64,000 nt of DNA, from the NCBI RefSeq assembly GCF_003324525.1, contig NZ_QGDC01000002.1, forward strand, positions 496,001 through 560,000, written 5' to 3'. Position numbers and translations under genes: made by a program. The first letter of the stretch is position 1; each line of letters opens with the position of its first letter. The notes beneath the pieces are model-generated. The model was not told the DNA's origin. It did not search any database and worked only from the letters and a program-made list of their open reading frames with translations. Below, in pieces: positions 27,315 to 32,371 of this stretch. This stretch comes from Mucilaginibacter hurinus. GTDB taxonomy: Bacteria > Bacteroidota > Bacteroidia > Sphingobacteriales > Sphingobacteriaceae.

Positions 27315-27839
27315 ATGAACTATTTTAACTTCTATAACATACCCGAATCCTTCCACCCTGATGAAGCTGCGCTAAAAAAGCAATTTTATGCGCTGAGCAA
27401 ACAATATCACCCCGATTTTTACGCTACTGAGAGCGACGAAAAGCAGCAGGAAATACTGGAACTATCAACGCTTAACAATAAGGCTTATCAAACCCTTTCA
27501 GACCCCAATAAGCGGCTGGAGTACATTTTACGCGAGCATGAGTTATTGCAGGAAGGCGCAAAACCGCAGCTTCCGGCGGATTTTTTAATGGAGATGATGG
27601 ATATTAATGAGCGTTTGATGGAAATAGAAAACACCGACCAACTGGCTGACATTACCGCCGAAACACTTGCTATTGAGGGTGATATAAACGAAGAACTTTC
27701 GCGGCTTACTACAGACTATGCCGACCTTGACGATATGGCAAAAGAAAGCCGCCTGAATGAAATACTGGACATTTATTACAGGCAAAAATATTTGTTGCGT
27801 ATTAAAGAGAGTTTAAATACATTTGCAGCCCGGTTCTGA
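27315..27839 (+). CDS. hscB: Fe-S cluster assembly co-chaperone HscB
   Basis: About 174 residues. The J domain comes first (YFNFYNIPESFHPDEAALKKQFYALSKQYHPDF) with the HPD motif at residues about 34-36, which stimulates the ATPase of the HscA/DnaK partner. The C-terminal three-helix domain that binds the IscU scaffold includes LPADFLMEMMDINERLME. An in-frame extension upstream of 27315 has no homology and would run into the promoter, so 27315 is used. No isc or suf genes are adjacent. Confidence 0.92.
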   Translation: MNYFNFYNIPESFHPDEAALKKQFYALSKQYHPDFYATESDEKQQEILELSTLNNKAYQTLSDPNKRLEYILREHELLQEGAKPQLPADFLMEMMDINERLMEIENTDQLADITAETLAIEGDINEELSRLTTDYADLDDMAKESRLNEILDIYYRQKYLLRIKESLNTFAARF

Positions 27840-27871
27840 GCGATTAACAGTCGCCAAGACATCAAATAAAT

Positions 27872-27915
27872 GCCCGGATGGCGGTCCCGATAACTATCGG
27901 GACGGTAGACGCTGG
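27872..27915 (+). pseudogene. Broken tRNA-Leu 5' copy with palindrome in the D-loop
   Basis: GCCCGGATGGCGG (27872-27884) matches the 5' end of the intact tRNA-Leu just downstream with one mismatch. It is followed by an 18-base palindromic insert, and then CGGTAGACGCTGG (27903-27915), which resumes the tRNA D-arm with a 2-base deletion. The homology then stops. The five bases before it (TAAAT) also match the flank of the intact gene. The insert replaces the AAT of the D-loop. It cannot fold as a tRNA. Confidence 0.8.
27884..27903. repeat. Palindrome GTCCCGAT-N4-ATCGGGAC, copy 1
   Basis: Arms GTCCCGAT and ATCGGGAC around AACT, 20 bases in all. The outer G and C coincide with tRNA bases, so the net insert in the tRNA copy is 18 bases. 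Related palindromes are at 28375-28394 and 54233-54252. Confidence 0.85.
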
Positions 27916-27926
27916 ACTAACTAAAT

Positions 27927-28010
27927 GCCCAGATGGCGGAATCGGTAGACGCGCTGGTCTCAAACACCTGTGGCTGCAAGGCCGTGCCGGTTCGACCCCG
28001 GCTCTGGGTA
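27927..28010 (+). tRNA. tRNA-Leu (anticodon CAA)
   Basis: An 84-nucleotide class II tRNA. The acceptor stem pairs GCCCAGA with TCTGGGT (first pair G-U) with discriminator A at 28010; CCA is not encoded. The D-loop contains the GGTAGAC sequence, the variable arm folds as GGCT-GCAA-GGCC, and the T arm is GCCGG-TTCGACC-CCGGC. The anticodon CAA is at 27961-27963 by position in the CTCAAAC loop. The anticodon stem CTGGT/ACCTG contains a U-U mismatch. The gene is followed directly by a strong terminator and flanked by two broken copies. Confidence 0.93.
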
Positions 28011-28050
28011 CAAAGCCCGATACGAAAGTGTCGGGCTTTGTTGGTTAATG
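27943..28050 (+). repeat. 108-bp direct repeat, copy 1 (tRNA-Leu from D-loop through terminator)
   Basis: The block starts at CGGTAGAC in the tRNA D-loop and ends at TTGGTTAATG past the terminator. It recurs at 28394-28500 with one substitution (in the T stem) and one single-base deletion (in the terminator). The two copies bracket the GIY-YIG gene. Confidence 0.9.
28012..28039 (+). terminator. Terminator of tRNA-Leu
   Basis: A 12-bp stem, AAAGCCCGATAC (28012-28023) and GTGTCGGGCTTT (28028-28039), closes a GAAA tetraloop. It starts two bases after the tRNA. The same hairpin, minus one T, follows the broken 3' copy at 28463-28489. Confidence 0.85.
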
Positions 28051-28083
28051 ACGAAACTTAATCAAACTTGTTTATTTTAGATT

Positions 28084-28368
28084 ATGGCATCGGTGTACAT
28101 CCTGCATTCTAAAAAACTTAACAGATATTATACTGGAAGTTGCAAAGACCTGTCCTGCAGAATTGCACAACATCTAAATAAAGAATTTGAAAAAAGTTTT
28201 ACAGCCAAGGCCGATGATTGGGAATTATACTTCTTTATCGACGACCTTTCGTATGAGCAATCACGATTAATCGAGGCGCATATAAAAAGGATGAAGAGTA
28301 AAAGTTATATCCACCATCTTAAAAAATATCCGGAAATGATTGAAAAACTGAAGGCCAGTTATTCGTAA
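28084..28368 (+). CDS. GIY-YIG nuclease domain protein (UPF0213/URI-like)
   Basis: A 94-residue single-domain protein. The GIY-YIG motif appears as VYI (residues 4-6) and YTG (16-18), the conserved arginine lies in DLSCRIAQH, and the catalytic glutamate in SRLIEAHIKRM. This is the small free-standing form common in Bacteroidota. It sits between two 108-bp direct repeats made of the tRNA-Leu 3' part plus terminator, and its stop codon directly abuts the second tRNA fragment. The arrangement suggests a mobile or tRNA-associated cassette, but target cleavage is unproven. Confidence 0.9.
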   Translation: MASVYILHSKKLNRYYTGSCKDLSCRIAQHLNKEFEKSFTAKADDWELYFFIDDLSYEQSRLIEAHIKRMKSKSYIHHLKKYPEMIEKLKASYS

Positions 28369-28461
28369 ATGGCGGCCCCGATAGCTATCGGGGCGGTAGA
28401 CGCGCTGGTCTCAAACACCTGTGGCTGCAAGGCCGTGTCGGTTCGACCCCGGCTCTGGGTA
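28369..28461 (+). pseudogene. Broken tRNA-Leu 3' copy with palindrome in the D-loop
   Basis: ATGGCGG (28369-28375) matches the intact tRNA-Leu from the end of its acceptor stem to the D-stem; the 5' acceptor strand itself is missing. An 18-base palindrome CCCCGATAGCTATCGGGG then replaces the AAT of the D-loop, and from CGGTAGAC on the sequence follows the intact gene to the discriminator base with one C-to-T change that turns a T-stem C-G pair into a T-G wobble. Without the 5' strand and with the insert it cannot be a functional tRNA. Confidence 0.82.
28375..28394. repeat. Palindrome GCCCCGAT-AGCT-ATCGGGGC, copy 2
   Basis: A perfect 20-base palindrome at the same tRNA position as copy 1. Relative to the copies at 27884 and 54233, the second base pair is changed on both arms (T-A to C-G), so symmetry is kept by a paired change. 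Confidence 0.85.
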
Positions 28462-28500
28462 CAAAGCCCGATACGAAAGTGTCGGGCTTGTTGGTTAATG
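28394..28500 (+). repeat. 108-bp direct repeat, copy 2
   Basis: This 107-base block matches 27943-28050 with one substitution and one deletion. It includes a second, slightly shortened terminator hairpin (28463-28489). Confidence 0.9.
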
Positions 28501-28613
28501 CCCTCTCCTCTTCTGCAAGCCGAGCAGCCTTCATGTTGCATGCAAACCTCGCGTTCGCAGATCCAGCTACATCTCGCTCATTACTTGCTTTGGGCGACTT
28601 GACCATTTGATCA

Positions 28614-28663
28614 GATTGTAAACGTAATTATTTACACAGTTTACATTTTTATTTACAATCTAA
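28614..28663 (+). promoter_or_regulatory. TTTACA-repeat operator upstream of the secreted protein gene
   Basis: The core AGTTTACATTTT followed by ATTTACAATCTAA (28638-28663) contains two TTTACA units 12 bases apart. With an upstream GATTGTAAA (28614-28622), the second TTTACAATC (28652-28660) also makes an inverted repeat. Nearly the same core occurs at 30896-30920, just upstream of the membrane-bound winged-helix regulator gene. Here it lies just upstream of where the -33 region would be, an activator-like position. Confidence 0.5.
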
Positions 28664-28689
28664 ATTCTTCAGGCTGAAAGCTGCCAGGG

Positions 28690-28697
28690 TAATTTTG
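28690..28697 (+). promoter_or_regulatory. Bacteroidota -7 box of the secreted protein gene
   Basis: TAATTTTG matches TAnnTTTG and lies 20 bases before the ATG at 28718, giving a short leader. Confidence 0.45.
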
Positions 28698-28717
28698 CTG
28701 AATCAAATTGAATAATT

Positions 28718-29299
28718 ATGAAAAAGAACATTTATGCGCTGATATTACCACTGGTTGTGGTGAGCGGATTGGTATTTGCTAATCATGAAAATAAAAATGA
28801 CGACCCTAAAAAGCCATCGCAAAAGTCGCTGACAGCTACCGAAAAGAGTGCCGGAAGGCGAAAGTGGGAAGCCAGCCCCGATGGCATAGCGTTCAATAAA
28901 TGGAAAGCATCTCCCGAAGGGCAGAAAGTGTATGCCGGTGCTGCTAAAATAAAGAAGCATATTGCTGCTTTTACAAAGATGGAGGCTGTTGTAACGTCTA
29001 CTTCTCTCCCGCCAGGATCAAGATTAGGTTTTGGGGTGATGGTCAGGATTAAAGATGACGATTATATCTTAACATTTGACGTGGAAAACCATCAACCGGA
29101 CCACTTGCTTTTGAAATTTGACGCTGAGAACCATCTGCTTGACAACTTGCACAGCCTGAAAGTGAACGACGAATTAACTATAAAGAGCCGCAGCGTATCG
29201 TACGCGCCAAAGTATTCATATCCAATAGTATCAGCGGATTATGTGGAGCGGGACAATAAATTAATTTATAAGCGCATCCCTCGCAAAGGTGGTTGTTAA
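28718..29299 (+). CDS. Secreted protein of unknown function
   Basis: A 193-residue protein with a signal peptide (LILPLVVVSGLVFA, cleavage near residue 22). I do not recognise a family. A lysine-rich segment with two copies of a WxASPxG unit (KWEASPDGIAFNKWKASPEG, residues about 49-68) is followed by a predicted beta-rich domain (about 85-185) that contains a second small repeat, DVENHQPDHLLLKF and DAENHLLDNLHSLK. It ends in a single cysteine. The upstream TTTACA motif is shared with the nearby membrane-bound regulator gene, which may control it. Confidence 0.75.
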   Translation: MKKNIYALILPLVVVSGLVFANHENKNDDPKKPSQKSLTATEKSAGRRKWEASPDGIAFNKWKASPEGQKVYAGAAKIKKHIAAFTKMEAVVTSTSLPPGSRLGFGVMVRIKDDDYILTFDVENHQPDHLLLKFDAENHLLDNLHSLKVNDELTIKSRSVSYAPKYSYPIVSADYVERDNKLIYKRIPRKGGC

Positions 29300-29344
29300 T
29301 TGAACCGTGTAGATGTGTAATAATAGCTTGTTCCAGGTCCTTTT

Positions 29345-29910
29345 CTAATAAGAAGCCTCTCTGTGTAACCCTAAAAACTCAAGATAAATCGGATCTTTGA
29401 TAATTTCTTTAGCATCAGACGGTTGTTTTTCGTTACGAGCTACAGCCAATACACTGTCTTTGTCATTACTCATCAACAATCTTTCCCACAAACTGCTATG
29501 GATTTGACGCTCCAATTGGCGTACCGTCCAATTATTTTTGACCGTTTCGGCTATATAAAAGTCACGTTTATCAGGGCTATCAAGCCTGATGATAACTTTA
29601 TACTGGCTCCAACTCAATTGCGAATACACCGTATTCGCAATTGGAAACGTACGATAAAACTGACGAAATAGTTCTATTTGCCGTTTTGAAAACCCACTGC
29701 CATACTCCGGCTCTAATTGATCTGCAATAAATTTAGTAGATAATTGCCATAATCTGCCCGGTCTATTCCTTGCTGCTCTTCTTCAAATATGCGTTGTCCA
29801 ATTCGCCAATACATCAAAGTCCGCTCATAATCAACCAGTCTGATCGCTTTTTCTTTAGCATTATGAATGATAGCTTGAATGCCAGAAATAATGGATTGGC
29901 TTACAAGCAT
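29345..29910 (-). pseudogene. YhcG/DUF1016 family pseudogene, frameshifted and truncated
   Basis: Two pieces match the N-terminal DUF1016 domain of YhcG-type PDDEXK nucleases. The first (29910 to about 29740) has the family's YERTLMYWRIGQRIFEEEQQG and ADYGNYLL. A one-base deletion in the CTACTAAATTT stretch near 29735 shifts the frame; read in the other frame the sequence continues KFIADQLEPEYGSGFSKRQIELFRQFY and on into YSQLSWSQYKVIIRL...LERQIHSSLWERLL. It stops after LEFLGLHREASY, exactly where the PDDEXK nuclease domain should begin, so that domain is lost. The full family length is about 340 residues. Confidence 0.85.
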
Positions 29911-29986
29911 GATAAAGGTTATAATTAAGCAACAAATTTACAGAATACAACTTGCATAAAAAGCACTTTTGTCCAACTTCATATTC

Positions 29987-30874
29987 TCAATCCCCGACCT
30001 CCAGCCTATACCCTTTCCCACGTACCACAACAATATTAATAGTCGAACTCATCTCCAGCTTTTTGCGGAGCTTGGAGATAAACATATCCAAACTGCGGCC
30101 TACAATTACACCTTCATCCTCCCATATTTCTTTTTGCAGGCGGCTGCGGGCAATGGTTTGATTAGGCGATAAGGCAAATATCCGCAGTAAACGGGTTTCG
30201 GTCCCGGTGAGATCTATTGTTTGGTTTTCTAACATTAACTGGCGTTGCCCTGCATCAAATAACACCGTGCCCAGGCTAAATTTATTAGTGGCACGGCTGT
30301 CGTTTACAACCGGTTGTGGTTTAACCGCCTTAAAAAGCATAAAGCCAACAAATGCTAAAAAGGGCAGGCCGCCCAAAATATATCCGGTTGTTGCCAAATC
30401 AACGCCTTTTGGCTTAAACTTAACGTTGACGATGTAGCACGCCTTAGGTTGTATCCTGCCCTTACAGGTTACAATATCATCTTTCCGGTTTCCGGCTATG
30501 GCGTAGCCATAAGCTACCGAGGCGTTGCTACAGTTTAACACGTTAACAACATAATCCTGCGTAAAGGCGTCCTTAGCCAACAAACGCCGCGTAATTTTTA
30601 CCAACGACTCGGGTTTGAAAGCAAATTCATGCTCAAATCGCACCTGGTATTCATCGTCATCAATCTTTTCTACCGGTAGTGTTCGCGATGTACTGTCGCC
30701 CGCATGTAAGAGTAATTCGTGCCCTATCCTGCGAAGTAAAACCTCCCTCCTGGCCTTATCATACTCACCGGTATCCGTAATGCCGAAAGCCAGGCATATT
30801 ACAGCAACAGGCAAAAGCAACAATACCAACAGGTATTTGCGTTTACCGCCTAATATATCTGTAACATACCGCAT
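29987..30874 (-). CDS. Membrane-anchored winged-helix transcriptional regulator
   Basis: About 295 residues. The order is: first helix (LLVLLLLPVAVICLAFGI, about residues 13-30), a periplasmic domain of about 130 residues with two cysteines, a second helix (about 163-182), then a cytoplasmic OmpR-type winged helix at the C-terminus (IDLTGTETRLLRIFALSPNQTIARSRLQKEIWEDEG...DMFISKLRKKLE...VRGKGYRL). This is a one-component ToxR-like design with the DNA-binding domain at the opposite end from ToxR. The ATG at 30874 is used; the in-frame TTG at 30895 is inside the promoter. The TTTACA motif lies just upstream. Confidence 0.88.
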   Translation of the reverse strand: MRYVTDILGGKRKYLLVLLLLPVAVICLAFGITDTGEYDKARREVLLRRIGHELLLHAGDSTSRTLPVEKIDDDEYQVRFEHEFAFKPESLVKITRRLLAKDAFTQDYVVNVLNCSNASVAYGYAIAGNRKDDIVTCKGRIQPKACYIVNVKFKPKGVDLATTGYILGGLPFLAFVGFMLFKAVKPQPVVNDSRATNKFSLGTVLFDAGQRQLMLENQTIDLTGTETRLLRIFALSPNQTIARSRLQKEIWEDEGVIVGRSLDMFISKLRKKLEMSSTINIVVVRGKGYRLEVGD

Positions 30875-30892
30875 ATGGCTGAATTTTATATA

Positions 30893-30922
30893 CAAAGTTT
30901 ACATTTTAAATTTACAATATAA
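30893..30922 (-). promoter_or_regulatory. TTTACA-repeat operator and promoter of the membrane-bound regulator
   Basis: Read on the plus strand, AGTTTACATTTT is followed by AAATTTACAATATAA (30896-30922), with TTTACA units 13 bases apart, nearly the same as 28638-28663. On the minus strand AAACTTTG (30900-30893) resembles a -7 box, which the motif would overlap, so the arrangement fits autorepression. Confidence 0.5.
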
Positions 30923-31053
30923 GCTACTGAGGTTCAAATATTTTAAAGTGGTTGGCTATAACGGTGCACACGCTCACTTTAACTATAACGCCTATGGCTT
31001 GTTACCCCTGCTTTTTGGCACAAACTCCCCGCCTGCTATTTAACTTCACCAGT

Positions 31054-31061
31054 TATCTTTG
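31054..31061 (+). promoter_or_regulatory. Bacteroidota -7 box of the DHFR-like gene
   Basis: TATCTTTG matches TAnnTTTG and ends 24 bases before the ATG at 31086, leaving a leader of under 20 bases. Confidence 0.45.
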
Positions 31062-31085
31062 ATGATATCACTAAAAGCCAATAAT

Positions 31086-31634
31086 ATGAGGACGGTAACA
31101 TTCGGCATAAACATTACACTGGACGGGTATTGCGACCATACGCTAATGAACCCTGCCGAAGAACTTATGGACTACTATACAGCGATGATGGACGATGTGG
31201 ACCTGCTCTTTTTCGGCAGGGTAATGTACCAGCTGATGTTTCCATACTGGGCCGACGTAGCAAGAGAACAATCGGGCACGGACGGCGAAAACAGGTTTGC
31301 CGAAAGGATGGCGTCTATTGACAGGGTAGTTATATCAGGATCATTAAATACCGCTGATGAAAAAACCCGGATTGTACGTACTGATCCGGCAGGAGAATTG
31401 TTGCGGCTGAAACAGCTACCCGGTAAAAAAATAATGGTTGATACGGTAAGCATGTTGCCTGAATTAATAAAAGCCGGCCTTATAGACGAGTTAAAGCTGG
31501 TGGTGCATCCGGTTATTGCCGGGCAAGGCAGGCCGTTACTGCAAGCGGGCAGTATTAAAGACAAGCTTAACCTTAAATTGGTTGACACCATACGGTTTCC
31601 CTCCGGGTGTATGGCACTGCATTACGTAAAGTAG
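31086..31634 (+). CDS. Dihydrofolate reductase-family protein (RibD C-terminal domain)
   Basis: About 182 residues with the RibD_C/DHFR-like fold: RTVTFGINITLDGYCDHT at the start, LLFFGRVMYQLM, and the C-terminal GLIDELKLVVHPVIAGQGRPLLQ that is diagnostic of this group. These proteins are NADPH-dependent reductases related to the riboflavin pathway enzyme; single-domain forms in Bacteroidota are usually of unknown substrate. The ATG at 31086 is chosen over an earlier one nine codons upstream because a TAnnTTTG box overlaps that region. Confidence 0.88.
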   Translation: MRTVTFGINITLDGYCDHTLMNPAEELMDYYTAMMDDVDLLFFGRVMYQLMFPYWADVAREQSGTDGENRFAERMASIDRVVISGSLNTADEKTRIVRTDPAGELLRLKQLPGKKIMVDTVSMLPELIKAGLIDELKLVVHPVIAGQGRPLLQAGSIKDKLNLKLVDTIRFPSGCMALHYVK

Positions 31635-31709
31635 AAAAATACCCGGAAGTCGGTTATACAGTACTTACTCCACCCGGATGAGTTAGGGCGGAGTAAGTAA
31701 GTATCGGCA

Positions 31710-32228
31710 TTAAAATAACATTTCTTCGGGCGGTTTTACACCTTTGAGGCGAAGGTACATAGTGGCCTGGCCGCGGTGATGCGTTTGGTGCTCAAAGGCT
31801 TTGGCCAACGCAAGCCCCTTGGTGGTTTTCATATTAAAAAATGTAATTTCATCTCTTAACTGGCTTTCAGGCAGTTCCTTTGCAACGTTAATGGCATAAT
31901 CATAGCTATCCATAACGGCCTTGGTTACCGCTTCTTTTGTAGGGGCTACTGTTTTTTCGGCGTTCGCCTCAGCCGGGGCTGCCTTGCCTGCAGCAGCCGA
32001 TGCAAACATGTAATTGCCACCGGCAGTATGCAGCATTTGCTGCGCAAATGTGCGCACATCCGGCGTGGCCTTAAAGCTGTAAGCGTCGGCAGGCATGGCG
32101 TCTAAGTAAGCTTTGGTGTAGGCTTTGGCTCGGGTCCAGTCGGCTACACATTGTTCTTTGGTTAGCTGCGCAAAAGCCGTTGTGCAGGCTATTGACAGTA
32201 AGGTGAATAACAGTGTTAACTTTTTCAT
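31710..32228 (-). CDS. DinB family protein, exported
   Basis: A 172-residue protein with a signal peptide (LTLLFTLLSIACTTAFAQ) and a four-helix DinB fold. The three metal-binding histidines of the family can be placed in QMLHTAGG and in EHQTHHRGQATMYLRLKGVKPP. The HHRGQ segment is the usual hallmark. Export of a DinB protein is frequent in Bacteroidota. The reaction is unknown; relatives include thiol transferases using bacillithiol or mycothiol. Confidence 0.88.
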   Translation of the reverse strand: MKKLTLLFTLLSIACTTAFAQLTKEQCVADWTRAKAYTKAYLDAMPADAYSFKATPDVRTFAQQMLHTAGGNYMFASAAAGKAAPAEANAEKTVAPTKEAVTKAVMDSYDYAINVAKELPESQLRDEITFFNMKTTKGLALAKAFEHQTHHRGQATMYLRLKGVKPPEEMLF

Positions 32229-32371
32229 GATGATTTGTTGGTTAGTGCTAGGTAAAAATAGTTAAAAACCGGATATCAATACACTCAACAATATCGCTTT
32301 TAGCAGTTACCTGCCAAAGCGATACATCAAATTGAAAACTAACCATCGGGCTGTGCCAATAGGCTTAAGCG

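Noticed and set aside
27884..28394. Palindromes in tRNA copies as an intron
   Set aside because: Bacterial tRNA introns are large group I elements in the anticodon loop; this is an 18-base D-loop insert in copies that are already incomplete.
28369..28606. Open frames on both strands across the broken tRNA-Leu copy
   Set aside because: They translate the tRNA fragment and its palindrome; such frames are a known artefact of tRNA-Leu sequence and have no independent support.
29345..29629. 94-residue frame as an independent small gene
   Set aside because: It is the middle of a YhcG/DUF1016 gene whose N-terminal part lies upstream in another frame.
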